Source: Pseudovirgaria hyperparasitica (taxonomy: Eukaryota > Ascomycota > Dothideomycetes > Acrospermales > Acrospermaceae). Taken from it: a stretch of 64,000 bases of DNA. The DNA lies in assembly GCF_010093815.1 (NCBI RefSeq), contig NW_022985555.1, forward strand, positions 1,510,170 through 1,574,169, in the 5' to 3' direction. Positions 49,301 to 60,337 of the stretch are shown piece by piece. Within the stretch, counting starts at the first letter, position 1. Each line of letters starts with the position of its first letter. The translations under genes and the position numbers were made by a program. The notes under the pieces are model-generated. The model was given only the letters and a program-made list of their open reading frames with translations. It did no database searches and was not told the DNA's origin.

Positions 49301-52300
49301 ACGGTTTGCATGTGCTTGCATATGAGATACGGCCTGCATGCGACGAGCCTGATGGGATCTCGCTTCGTGTTGTGTCCAATGCTGCAGTTCCGATCTTGTA
49401 ACGTGCAGGAGTACCATTTCTGGATCAGCGCAGAGCCGCGATGCTGTGCCGCCGGCCAAGTTGACTTATCGATAGGTTGACGATCCAGCTGCCAGGCGCA
49501 CGGCACCGATCTGATTATGAGGGTGTTGCCATGCACAATGACTGTACTCCCAAGCACAAACGTACACGATACATTCTCGTGTTTTCTGCTGACGTACTTG
49601 CCGTGCCGCCCACAGCTTGATCAGGCCATTACGGATACCGATTCCGTCAATATCGGATTTTGCATATTCGCTTCTCAGGGCATAAGGGCGTCGGAAGTAC
49701 AATACATGGCTTGCGCACCCAAGAGGCGTGGGAAAGCCATGCTCATAATGGCAAGACCTCAATGCTCCGCCTGTGGAATACAAGCGCATCGCAAATGCAA
49801 CTGAGTCACGACTCGACCGCAGGCCGTCGTCGTTGACGTGTACATACATATCTGGCTAAGCCTGAGGCAGAACTGCTGAGCCTCGGCGACCTTGTTCTAG
49901 CTTCCCCCCGGTCCCCTGGCATGGCATGGATGTGATGTCGTAGCAATAAGATCTCCCGGCTATTATGATATTCTCCGGTGTGGTACGCTGCGCTTATGTG
50001 CATTCTCGTATTCATCCCAAAATGCATGCATAAATACATATGTATACAGTCCATTGCGCCGGGGCGGGGGCGGTCTCTCTCACTCGAGTCACAGCTCATT
50101 GCATGGCATTCGCATCGCATCGCAGCTCACGCCCACGAGCAATACTCTTGCATAGCACGGTTCTCCTTTCCCGCCCCCGGCACCCCCAATCCACGCATTT
50201 CAGCTCACCAGGCCCTCCATTTATCACGACGTCGGGTACTACGGTAAGCACGCATAAAGTAAAGGCTCGTTTCAATGCGAACGAAGACAAAATCTCAGCA
50301 ACGCCATTGTGCCATGCCATACAACGTACCAACACTCATGCCATGATGCCATGCCACGCCCACAGCCGCAACGCACGCACACCACAGACACGAGCGAAGA
50401 ACACAGATCCGAGAGAGTTGAAGCACGCAATCGCTTACACTCATCATCAACACATGGCACAATTCGCCGCCCCATTTCCCCCTCCTCCCTCCCAACAGTG
50501 CCACGATGCTGTGATGCGTATGCCCTCGTATATGCTACGCCCGCGTGGCACACAATAACCTGTAGTATCACATCGCGTGCGCGTTCAATACTCAAACCGC
50601 CCCCGGGTACATGCTACGTACTGTGTGTATGTATGTATCGGACAATATAATTCCACGCACGACACGGCACGGCACGGCAAGCGAGCGCCGCAGCACGCTC
50701 TGAGTTGGTCTGTATGCTGACGCCAAGGGTGTCCGTGGGCATGTTTGTGTAGGTATCTATTTCATCGAAGCGACGGCGAGGGGAAGGGGGCTGATTACTA
50801 TGTGCAAGAGGGATTAGATGAATCAATGGATGGATGAGGCGGCATTTAATCGGGTCGGGGATGTCTTTGAGGAAGGCAGATGTTGGATAGAGGGACAGGT
50901 AGACACGTAGACAAGTGACAGACAGATGACAGACAGATAGACACGGCGAACGTGGAGAAGAACGGAAGGAAGGCAGGAAGGATGCTCGATCATGCATGTA
51001 TGTACCAAGGTTTGTATGCAAAAATTTTGCTTGCTTGCATGGCATGTCATATGTACAGTTGGGCAAGCGGGTTACTAATTAGATGAGATTCTGGGGGAAC
51101 GCCGATGCGGTGTTTGTATATCCTGTACTTGGGCTCACTCTCGTCCACAGCGAAATCTTGCAAGCGGCAGGGACAGGCATGCAATACTTTCTTTCGAAGC
51201 TTCCCTCCTGCTGGATTCTCGAGCGAGATCCGCCCGTGCTGACTTCTGGTGGGTTCCTTGGGCAGGGCCAGGTTCCAAGACGGCGCTGGAATCCCGAGGG
51301 CGGGTGACACCGCAGCAAGGAGTCAATATTGGAAACATAATACGCGCAAGTTGCAGATTCCTGGTATTAGTGGTGTTTGTTGAAGAGATCGGGCTGCGAT
51401 CTGGTGTGGATCTCGATGTGGGTGTGGAATGAATGAGTGCATCCATGGCGTGTGTTTGCATGGGCGTCGCGCGCTGCTGGGTCTCTCTCTCTCTCTCTAT
51501 CTCGCTGGTCCACTCCTCTGCATGATGACCAACTATGAGCACCACTGGGCCTGGCACTGGCACCACCACATGAACGGATGTTATTTGTGAGAATGTGGTC
51601 TAGTCGCTTTGGTGTTAGGCTCAGGGCAGTCGATTTAGAGTTGCTGATCATGGCTGGCGAGGCGCTGGCTGATTCATTGCTTTGACGGGCGCCAAACTAT
51701 GCTTCCCCTCGCAGCATTAGGGCCTTCTTGCATCCCTCCGCTCTACTACCACCCCCCCCTCCCCCTACATTCTCTACCCCTTGCCTCGCGTCCCTCGGAA
51801 ACATCAGGGTGGCCCCTGTTCGAGCCTGTGTGGGGAGCATCGCTCACCCTTGTAAAGAATGTTTTCGCGGTTTCCATCAAACACTGACCTGGCGAATCTT
51901 CTTGGCGACCACTTTCGTCCTTCTTTCCGTACCGTTTCTATCCTCGGCTCGAGACCCATGTGGTGCATCGTCTTGTCCGTCTAACCGCTATCGGAAGAAT
52001 GCAGTCCATTTCTTGCTTCATCGGGCAGTCATATGGAAGACCGTGGAGAAAACTTTGCAAGAGGTGCATAGTAATAACCAGGTCCCAAATCTCACATTTC
52101 CAGGGTGTGTACATCATGTCGTGTTCTTGTCGGCTAAAGGCTGACCATCTCGTCATTTTCGACTTCGATGTCGCTTTCACATTGAGTTTATGCGAGTCAC
52201 GGAATCTCTTCAAACAATAGCCAAGCCACAGTCGGTAACCGGGTAATCTATTCAGATCGGTACTCTTTGTCTAAACAGGGACGCCCTCCTAGGAACTTGC

Positions 52301-52334
52301 TAATCACCTCCACACAACATTTGCATACCCGGTT
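46395..52334. other. 5.9-kb gap between ega3 and sph3
   Basis: The largest empty interval inside the GAG cluster. Simple repeats are frequent: ATAGC units near 46547-46568, CATGC/CGCAC words near 50300-50400, CGGCA units near 50664-50684, GACAGACAGAT near 50917-50940, and a CT run near 51484-51498. Open frames (up to 172 codons) follow these repeats and have no recognised domain. Base composition stays ordinary, so this is not the RIP-degraded type seen at the right edge. Confidence 0.45.
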
Positions 52335-53372
52335 TCAGCGTAGACCACGAATGCTAGACAGCAAGGCTACATATTCTCCAAATTGCGGACTGAAGCTTTG
52401 ATAATAGGCTGAGTCTAGGGATGTCAAGAAAACATGACCTGTCAGTAGCTGCAAGTGATCGGCCAAACATTTTAGCGATTCTTCGGTGATATCTGGCAAA
52501 GAGTGGACTAGTGATACCAGGTTGCGCTTGTTGTAGTTCAAATCATCAAGCTGATGCGAGATTCCCATCTCCATCCAGGCTGAATAGGTTTGCTCAAAGA
52601 CGACTGTCAGATCTGCATATGCCATGTACCGCTGGTCAGGAATATAGCCGGGATTGTGCACTGCTGCTTTGTGAGCACTCAAACCACGCAGTCGATTCTC
52701 AAGCGCGCATTTTCAATCTGCACATGCGACAGCGTGCTGGTGGTACATGCTGACCCACGAAGCCTGTGAAATAGATTGACTGACCAACAAAACTCTCTCC
52801 GAAGCCGTCTGACTCTTGTACGGCAGTAGAGACAGCTTGCATGTACGCATCGGCGTTTGCATCGTAGTGAGTAGGTGTCTCGTCGAAAAAGACGCCGTCC
52901 ATGGTCATGTTCGCACTCTTCTCCGCCCAGGCGGCGTACATGGCAATCTCAGCCAGAGTGAGATCCAGGGCTTTGCTTCCATAGTCGGTGGCGACGTAGC
53001 CTAGAGTCCGAACGTTGTCAAACTCATTCAACTTTGGAATCTCTCGTGTATAGTTCGCGTCTGGTAGCGCGCTGCTGCCAGGACCCTAGATTGGCTGACT
53101 TAAGTAACATTACAGAGGTGCATTGGGGCCGCGGCCCACACACACAGGGGGGAGGGGGTGCCGCACTCACGGAATGAGGGTTGACCACCACGGTAAAATC
53201 CAGGTCAGGATACTGCCAGGCGCTGCGTACCATATATCGTCAGTGTCATCCGCCCAAACAATAGCCTGAAGCTGGAGGGTAGATTGAAACCATACGCTTG
53301 GTACAACTGGTCCCACGCTCCGGGGTTGGGATAAATGTATAGCGGAACAAAAACAGATGGAGGAGGCGCCAT
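52335..53372 (-). CDS. sph3: Sph3, GH135 galactosaminogalactan hydrolase (spherulin-4 family)
   Basis: Four exons: 53372-53296, 53222-53171, 53085-52785 and 52663-52335, giving 252 aa. Sph3 cleaves acetylated GAG and is required for GAG production in Aspergillus. Motifs across the exons: MAPPPSVFVPLYIYPNPGAW, then PDLDFTVVVNPHS joined to GPGSSALPDANYTREIPKLN, NVRTLGYVATDYG, DGVFFDETP (Asp106) and TVVFEQTYSAW (Glu167). These acids fit the family's active-site positions. The start is the first ATG and gives the usual MAP...VPLYIYP opening; a GTG-only frame lies upstream. No signal peptide or anchor is visible, whereas the A. fumigatus enzyme, as I recall, has an N-terminal membrane segment. The third intron (121 bp) is the least certain; its acceptor is CAGCAG at 52661-52666, so one Ala may be added. 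Confidence 0.87.
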
Positions 53373-54165
53373 GATGACCAGCGACCGGCCGCAAAGTAAC
53401 CATTCGAAGTCAGTGATGTCTTTGGCGGCAGTGATAGACACTCACTTACTACCTAGTGATGTACGAGTAAGAAATGCAAAGTCTGACCGGATAATTGATG
53501 TCGGACTAGACCGAAGTGGGACCGACCAGTTAAAGCGAGGGCGCGTGCGCCGTTTCAAGATATCGTTCAGCACGAAAGGGGCTAATACGTGCTATAGACC
53601 ACCTTTCAAGCGGGTACCGTTCAACGCGAGGTAAAAAGTAGCAACTCTGTTGATTGATCCAGAATCTAGATGCTGATATTCAGCTTATAACCGGGTCGAT
53701 TCGAAGGCAGCTAGGATTGTCGGATCAGCTATTCTGCCAGACTATTCTGGGATGGAGGTTCCGAGTTACAAATTGTTTTTTAATTCAAACGGAACGTGAA
53801 GCGCAGATGCCAAGTAAATAAAGCCACAAGAATAATAGCCCAGTCGGCCTGTGACCTGTGACTAGGGGGGAGGGGGGCTCTAGTCAGTGAATGCTTGCGA
53901 GCCCCCTGGTGGAGAGGGTCGAATTCCAGTCCAGCCAGGACTGTTTTGACAGCCTGCCACAATTCCATTCCATCGCCTACCTACTTGATGGTCCATGCAA
54001 CATCCGATGCAAGCACGCTATTACCGCGCGAACGACAGAATCCAAACCGTGAATACTCTTGCTGCGGAGCGATGCGGCAAGAATATTGAATGCTCGCTCT
54101 GACGCTGCCACTGTGCCTGTTCCCGTCCGGGTGCCTGTGCGTTGGTACAACATCACACTTTTTAG

Positions 54166-54197
<32 letters not shown>

Positions 54198-54382
54198 CCT
54201 GTCCTCATCCGCACTACCTTTGCCTACATCAGCCCATATACAGAACATCGTTCCTCCAACCTCTATCTTGCAACCGTAAATCCTTGCATTCTCTCGGGGT
54301 CCCAGCAATATCAGTCTTTTCCATACCTTTCGCCATATTCTCTACGGCCGATAGCCTCAAGAATTTCCTGGTCGTCCTATTA
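53373..54382. promoter_or_regulatory. Divergent promoter region between sph3 and uge3
   Basis: 1.0 kb between two divergent GAG genes. The uge3 side has a long TA run, then a pyrimidine-rich leader (about 54200-54300). Open frames extend into this region from uge3 but contain the TA run and lack family similarity, so I treat them as leader sequence. Confidence 0.6.
54167..54196. repeat. (TA)15 microsatellite in the uge3 promoter
   Basis: Thirty bases of uninterrupted TA, 187 bp upstream of the uge3 ATG, at a place where a TATA element would be expected. It may serve as the TATA region. Its length could vary by slippage. Confidence 0.9.
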
Positions 54383-55753
54383 ATGGCTACCTACACCTTG
54401 TCCGGTGCATCGTCTCCGGCTCGATCGCTATCCTCTTTGTCCATTTCCAGTGACGGAGACGTCGGCACACCAGATACTCAACGGTCTGTGATTTTTGATG
54501 AAGACGACGCGATCACTGACCCTCTCGATGTCGAGACTGATAACCGGAATTATATTTTGGTCGTTGGAGGACTTGGATACATAGGATCCCATACCACCCT
54601 CGAGCTTCTCAAGGCCAACTATAACGTCATCGTAGTCGACGACTTGAGCAACTCATATCGCGATGTACTGGACCGGGTTTCACATTTGGCTTCTGTCCAC
54701 TTCAAGGCCTGCGGGTTACCAATGCCAGCACTCAGATTTCACAATTCCGACTACCGCGCTCCGACAATGCGTGCTCTTCTCTCGAGTTATGGATCGTATA
54801 TGGTAGCCGATAACTCTAGCGGAGAGCAGACATTGAAGCAGGTGTCAAGAATCACTGGCGTTATCCACTTCGCAGCTTTCAAATCCGTCGAGGAGAGTAT
54901 CCAGAAGCCCCTGGCGTATTACATGAACAATGTGTGCGGCATGGTTGACTTCCTTGCTCTTCTACAGGAGTTCGGTATCCAAAACTTCGTCTTTTCCTCT
55001 TCAGCAACTGTGTACGGCGAGGCCGCAAATAGGGGAGTACCGCTAAAGGAAGAGCACATGGTCTTGCATACCGAAACCTATCTCAACGACTCCGGTTTCG
55101 AACAGACTCAAAGCCCCGGGTCCATGGGGTTGACTTCGCCTTACGGACGGTCCAAGTATATGTGCGAAGCAATCCTGGCAGATATTGCCAAAGCTGATCC
55201 TTCGTGGAAAATCACAGCTCTGCGATATTTCAACCCTGTTGGGTGTCACAGCTCCGGGCTTCTGGGCGAAGACCCACGACAAAAGCCAACCAATTTGATT
55301 CCAGTCGTAGCAACTGTTCTTACTGGTCAGAGACCCGTTCTGAGCGTCTTTGGAACTGACTGGGAGACCTCAGACGGTACTGCTGTTCGGGACTTCATCC
55401 ACGTGCAAGACCTCGCACGAGGGCACATCGCCGCATTGGCCGCTTCTGCGAATGGTGTAGTGAAAGAACCATACAGAGCCTACAACCTGGGAACAGGACA
55501 TGGCCACAGCGTCCGAGAGGTTGTTGCTAGCCTTGAGAACGCATCCAGTCGACATATTCCCGTGCAAGAAGTTGGCCGCCGGGCGGGTGACGTTGGCTCA
55601 TGTGTTGCTCGAGTTGACAGAGCTGAGCGTGAGCTCAGCTGGAAGGCCGAAAAGACTCTTGCGGACTGTGCGGTCGATGTCTGGAACTTCACAAAGGGTC
55701 GTTGTGAGAAGCCGGTTATCCTACGGACGGATTCCGGCATCGCGATGAAATAA
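54383..55753 (+). CDS. uge3: Uge3, UDP-glucose 4-epimerase of the GAG pathway
   Basis: Single exon, 456 aa. It interconverts UDP-Glc/UDP-Gal and, for the Uge3 type, UDP-GlcNAc/UDP-GalNAc, supplying both GAG precursors in the cytosol. The NAD-binding motif GGLGYIG is at residues 62-68. The catalytic region shows FVFSSSATVYGE and SPYGRSKYMCE (Tyr254, Lys258), followed by ALRYFNPVGCHSSG, AVRDFIHVQDLARGHIAAL and YNLGTGHGHSVREVV. It is longer than housekeeping GalE enzymes (about 340-370 aa) because of a Ser/Thr/Asp-rich N-terminal extension of about 55 residues and a loop near residues 110-150. The ATG at 54383 is the first that does not read through the TA repeat. Adjacency to sph3 and the other GAG genes supports the Uge3 rather than the Leloir role. 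Confidence 0.94.
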   Translation: MATYTLSGASSPARSLSSLSISSDGDVGTPDTQRSVIFDEDDAITDPLDVETDNRNYILVVGGLGYIGSHTTLELLKANYNVIVVDDLSNSYRDVLDRVSHLASVHFKACGLPMPALRFHNSDYRAPTMRALLSSYGSYMVADNSSGEQTLKQVSRITGVIHFAAFKSVEESIQKPLAYYMNNVCGMVDFLALLQEFGIQNFVFSSSATVYGEAANRGVPLKEEHMVLHTETYLNDSGFEQTQSPGSMGLTSPYGRSKYMCEAILADIAKADPSWKITALRYFNPVGCHSSGLLGEDPRQKPTNLIPVVATVLTGQRPVLSVFGTDWETSDGTAVRDFIHVQDLARGHIAALAASANGVVKEPYRAYNLGTGHGHSVREVVASLENASSRHIPVQEVGRRAGDVGSCVARVDRAERELSWKAEKTLADCAVDVWNFTKGRCEKPVILRTDSGIAMK

Positions 55754-56289
55754 TCACCTTTATCTCTTCTTTGTGTTTCTATCTTCTATCTCTTCTTTTC
55801 TGTCTTGCGAGCATATGCATTGAGTGCCGATCAAAAGGACTAGCATTATTGAGCATTTCTAGCGGGCGTTCAGCAATATTCTGGAACTTTCGCTCTTGTT
55901 TTGAACAAATGATGTATTAGAGATTTGATTCTCACACAGAGACGACATAATAGACATTTAGGCTAGCGTGCCCTCCATATGAGAACCCTGGAATAAAGAA
56001 TTCCACACTTGTCGTTGTTCTTATCAGCGTGAAAGTGCGTTGCCTTACAAGTTCGAGACCAGCATCAGATCCGCTGTTAGCAGTCTGCTACCACGTCAGA
56101 CCTGGATGGATACCCGATCAAAGGTCTCGGTATTGCGTTCATTATCGTCGGTCAGGCGCGGTCATGCTTCCCCTGTATTCTAGCTGGCGTTACTAGTCGC
56201 TGCTATGGAGGCTTGAAGACTCCACAAACATTTCGATTGACCATTCTCCCGGCTATAGTGAACGGGTGGGCTGACAGTACGGATGCGAG

Positions 56290-56331
56290 ATTCTGGATGC
56301 TGGATTCTGGATGCTGGATTCTGGATGCTGG
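56290..56331. repeat. 14-bp minisatellite, three perfect copies
   Basis: The unit ATTCTGGATGCTGG is repeated three times without mismatch. It lies in the intergenic region between uge3 and the regulator. Confidence 0.9.
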
Positions 56332-56380
56332 AACACCACCTGGTAGGGTATAACGCTTATCTAGGCTACTGAGAGGTAGG

Positions 56381-56677
56381 TTGTGTAGATTTGAGGCTCA
56401 CGATAAACTCCTCGACCCTATAGAGGAGTATGCAAGAATCAGTCGAAGCGAGGGTATCGAGACTGTGAAATTCAACCTGAACTACAGCTATGTCGCAAAG
56501 TCTCATCTGAGATGGTCGAACATGGCGTGCCAGCTACGACATATATGGCTTACCACTCAGGACCGCGATATAGTCCTGAACATTGTGGTGTACCCACACA
56601 GCTGCTGGGCCCACGGTCAGTTGGCTTTTCTGGCGAGCTATTATAGCACACTTAAGACTTTCTATGTACGACAGTAG
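56381..56677 (+). pseudogene. Possible gene remnant or terminal exon
   Basis: A 98-codon frame without an ATG start (it opens on TTG). It could be entered from a splice acceptor at GTGTAG just upstream and ends in a stop. Its composition is protein-like: EGIETVKFNLNYSYVAKSHL, WSNMACQLRHIWLTTQDRDI. I recognise no family and find no upstream exon. It may be a fragment of a lost gene or chance. Confidence 0.2.
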
Positions 56678-57168
56678 TGATACAGGCACAAAGATCCGAT
56701 GGTCGTGTGGAGGGGATGACAGAACCGTGACTCAATCTACCTTAGTCATTATTTACTAATATAATCCACTACTTTCCGTACCCAAACGCTTGGTATTCCT
56801 TCTGCAAGATCTATTACTCGGCGGGCCTACGGTTCGAGACTTCGAGCTGCACTTAATGGAATTAAAATGTAGTCTAGATGTCCGATACATGATGGAAATG
56901 GAAAAAGGGTTGGGCAGAGGTTTGGGCAAGTCGAGCCAAATGCTTCCATTCTCCATCCATTCACGTGGTAGCACAATTGTTTCAAATAACTTCTGTCCTC
57001 CCTTACCGCTCGTCTGCGTCTTTCTTCTTATACTGCAACAAGCTTTTATCTCATTCTCACCAAACCTCCATCGGTTCCCGTCTCCTGTCAATCCAGAACC
57101 TTTCAACATTGCAAAGCATACCCCCTGTACTAAGCCTTGTATGTGTCGTGCCGACCACCGTCCGTGCC

Positions 57169-59382
57169 ATGGACACCGACCTCTCCACTCAGAACGATGA
57201 GATCGTCTTCAGTTCTACCGCTTCGTGGTCCTGGGATGGAAACAATGACGAGCACGATTCTTTGTCAAACAACGGGCTCGCAAACCAATATCTACCTGAT
57301 GGGCAGTCGTCGAAGACCAGGAATAGCGGCCCTAGTCCACCGGCGGCCAATAGGGCTTCCGTATCAGTGGCTTGTGTTTCTTGCCGAAGCCGCCATCTAA
57401 AATGTGATGGTATGTAGGACCGAATTGTGAGAGAAATAATGTATCTAATCTATTCCCAGGTGGAAGCAGATGCTCTCGATGCAAAGCAGATGGAACCGAA
57501 TGTTCATATGTGAAATCTCGCCGTGGTTGGAAAGGCCCGCGGCGATCCAGGCTACAACATCAACCGAACAACACTGGTGAGTAGGGCAGGCCTAGGGAAC
57601 GCTCTGTTCTCCCAGTCGTCTACACTGCATTGCCGTAGGTTCCCTGACTTTTATCTTTATGTAGGTCTTGTGTCGCCGAATCCTTCGATCTCTAGGCAAC
57701 TGCCTGCAGCTAGCGAATATGCTCTTGTGGCTTCACCCTCCTCAACTCTTCTGGGCATCACAGCATTGTCAGGTAGGGAGCTTGTCTCTGTGAATGGCCT
57801 CAGAACATCTGAATCTCCCTCAACTTCGGAACAAGTCATTCCATTCTGCCACCACAAGGCCACTTTGGATGAGCATTTATCGCGGCCGGCCATCAAGCAG
57901 TACTACGACACCTTCGCTCCAGCTCATCCAATTTTACCACATCGGGAGCTGACAGCCGAGCTCATACAGAGACATGGGCTGAAACACTTGGAGGTAGCAA
58001 TGCAATACGTTGCTTGTCGTTACGTGTTTCCATCTGAGAGCGAAAAGCTCAAGAACGAGCTAGGACTGTTGTTCTCCAATGGAGATCCACCTCGTGATGG
58101 CTTCACGGTGCAAACTCTTATTTTATTTGCAATAGGCTTGCATGCCAACGATGAGCCGGCTCGTGCACTGGAGGCGCTGGACATGGCGATCTCAATTGCG
58201 ATAGAAATTGAGATGAACTACGCTCGATTTTCGACAAGCGCAGGTGATGGGGACAGGGTTCTCGAGGAGAGTTGGAGGAGGACCTGGTGGCAACTCTTCG
58301 TTCTAGATGCATTCTTTGCTGGAATCAACAAGAAATCAGACTTCAGATTGCGAATCGTCGAGACGGATGTGCCGTTGCCATGCGAGGAGAAAGAGTTTAC
58401 TTCTTGCGTGAGTAGACTTTCTCCACTCTGGATCTGTCCATACCCCCAACACGTCTGTCGTTTTCCTAAGTGTCCGTCAATTCGATTATATGTGATAGCT
58501 GCCACTATACCAGACGCCATGCGACTTGGATTTTATGGATGTCCAGGCGAACCAATACTGACTGTAATACCAGCGTATACCTCCAGGCCATACCGTGGAC
58601 TCATTTGAGTCTGACATTTTTTCGAATACCGACAAATGCTTCTCTTCCTTCGCCTACATGGTTCACGCAGCAAAGATCCTTGGTTCTGTACTACAGATCG
58701 ATCCAAGCGGCGCAACAGACAAAGTAGTGAATCAAGTTGACACTGCGCTTTCTGCATGGATGCTCAATCTTCCATGCTCTAAACGAGAGGTAATGTCCAG
58801 AAGTGAAACTGTGGATGAGGTACTCCTCCAGGCTCAGATGATTATTGCCTGGTGAGCAAGCCCTAGCCCCTAGCCTTCACTACACCAGCACTGACACATG
58901 ATAGCGCAAACATAATGCTTCACCGTCCCCGTTCCGCCCTCGAAGTCGACCCGGTCGGCGATATTAAAACATGTGTAACTCCTGGTGAGTTTGTGGGCAC
59001 GACACAAGCACGGGAGGTCCACACCGTGAAGGCCATAAAGGCGGCCGAAGACATATCCGACTTGATGAAACTGCCTTCACCACTGAACAAACGTTCTCCT
59101 TTCTTCACTTGTGCTGTCGTCATGGCGTCGGTAGTCCACCTCTCGTACTGGTCCTTCATAGTACCGGATGGTGAAGATCTGCCTATCAAAGATCTGATTC
59201 GACTAGACACAGGAGCCTTACGACACCTCTCTGAAATATGGCCGATAGCTGGTACCTGTCTTGGTCAGGTGAAGGGAGTTGCTCAAGAGATGTTTGCCTC
59301 GAAGAAAGCTATCAGTTTGCATACCTGGAAGAACATGCACGGCGAATTCCAGCATATGATAGATGAGACTGTCAGCAGGTAA
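57169..59382 (+). CDS. Zn2Cys6 transcription factor next to the GAG cluster
   Basis: Five exons: 57169-57409, 57460-57576, 57665-58407, 58574-58851 and 58905-59382, with introns of 50, 88, 166 and 53 bp, 618 aa. The binuclear zinc cluster has Cys 69, 72, 79, 85, 88 and 95 (CVSCRSRHLKCDG joined to GSRCSRCKADGTECSYVK), followed by a basic linker (SRRGWKGPRRSRLQ). The fungal-specific regulatory domain follows: HPILPHRELTAELIQRHG, then EESWRRTWWQLFVLDAFFAG and TDVPLPCEEKEF. The third intron is longer than usual; its acceptor at 58573 was chosen because it gives the expected RIPPGHTVDSF into CFSSFAYMVHAAKILG. It lies 1.4 kb downstream of uge3 on the same strand, so it is a candidate pathway regulator. 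That link is positional only. Confidence 0.85.
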
Positions 59383-60015
59383 TATTGGTGTAATATTGCT
59401 TTAACTTTCAAGATGTTGTTAGTTTCTAGCAATGGGTATCAACATCGACTCAGTAGATAATACCGAATCTACAATCACATTTGCCTTGAATAGATCAAGA
59501 TACTGTTATCACTATCTAGGAAGATGTGTCGTATTGTAGCAGCCTTTGCGTATATAACATCCAATGTTGAACTGCGCTCATTCCGTGATATACATTGAGG
59601 AGTCGCTTTACAGTCAATGGCCTGGATTTCGACTGCAAGGTTACTGTACGGATGTCTGGTCTTGCACAGCCCTTTTTTGCCCGAATGACTGCGTGTGTAA
59701 CAACGCCCACACCAATTGTTGACGCCCATACAGCGTACTTTCATGTCAGGCAAGCATTCTCCCCTCATGAAGCCATGCGAATATGGAGTTCGTGTCTCAA
59801 TTGTCCCACTACATGGCTAATGCGCCCCACGTGGCCTTCCATTGTGTTGTCTTCCTGCCGCTCCTCAGAGTGGTCTTCTAAGTGGTTCCAGCGTGGCCCA
59901 TTCCCATTCTCATTTCGGAGTACAGCGCACTCGCGGCCAGTTTCACCCTCAGGGCAAGACCTTATGCAGTGCTCCAATATGCACATAGTAATCTAAGCGA
60001 CTGGAGGCACAGGGC
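59383..60015. other. Convergent intergenic region, regulator / PET117
   Basis: 633 bp between two stop codons. The frames inside are short and overlapping on both strands. No motif is seen. Confidence 0.6.
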
Positions 60016-60337
60016 TTATGCGTCGCCATCTTGAACCTTTTGTATCTTGCGATATTCCTCTTCGAGTGCCTTTGACATGGCAAAATCGGCCGTACGCTCC
60101 CGTTTCAGACGTTGTTGTTCTAGATCACGGATGACACCTGCATGCATAGCCTGTTCATGTTAATGTTACCCTAATTGACCAAGGGTGCGGCGTCGAATTG
60201 CAGTATATTCGGACGTGATAACTGAAATGCGAAAGACGTACAGCTTTATCGTTCGTCTGAGCTTGGTGAACGAACACAACTATCCCGATTGCGCTCAGAG
60301 AGGTCAAAGCAAGTGTAACTTTGGATGCGGTTGACAT
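60016..60337 (-). CDS. pet117: Pet117, cytochrome c oxidase assembly factor
   Basis: Two exons, 60337-60242 and 60150-60016, with a 91-bp intron (GTACGT to GAACAG), 76 aa. Pet117 is a small mitochondrial inner-membrane protein needed for cytochrome oxidase assembly; in yeast it supports heme A synthesis through Cox15. The N-terminus MSTASKVTLALTSLSAIGIV forms the single membrane segment and is followed by the family's VFVHQAQTNDKA. Exon 2 gives AMHAGVIRDLEQQRLKRERT, the diagnostic HxGVxRD block, then a short helical tail. Length and motif order match the family. It shares a short divergent promoter with vma10. Confidence 0.92.

Larger units (their letters stand above)
55754..57168. other. Intergenic between uge3 and the Zn2Cys6 regulator
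   Basis: Holds the uge3 3' flank, a three-copy 14-bp minisatellite, a 98-codon plus-strand frame of doubtful status (56381-56677), and the pyrimidine-rich leader of the regulator (about 56995-57090). Confidence 0.5.

Noticed and set aside
54059-54382. 108-codon N-terminal extension of uge3
   Set aside because: It reads through the TA microsatellite and pyrimidine leader and has no similarity to epimerases.
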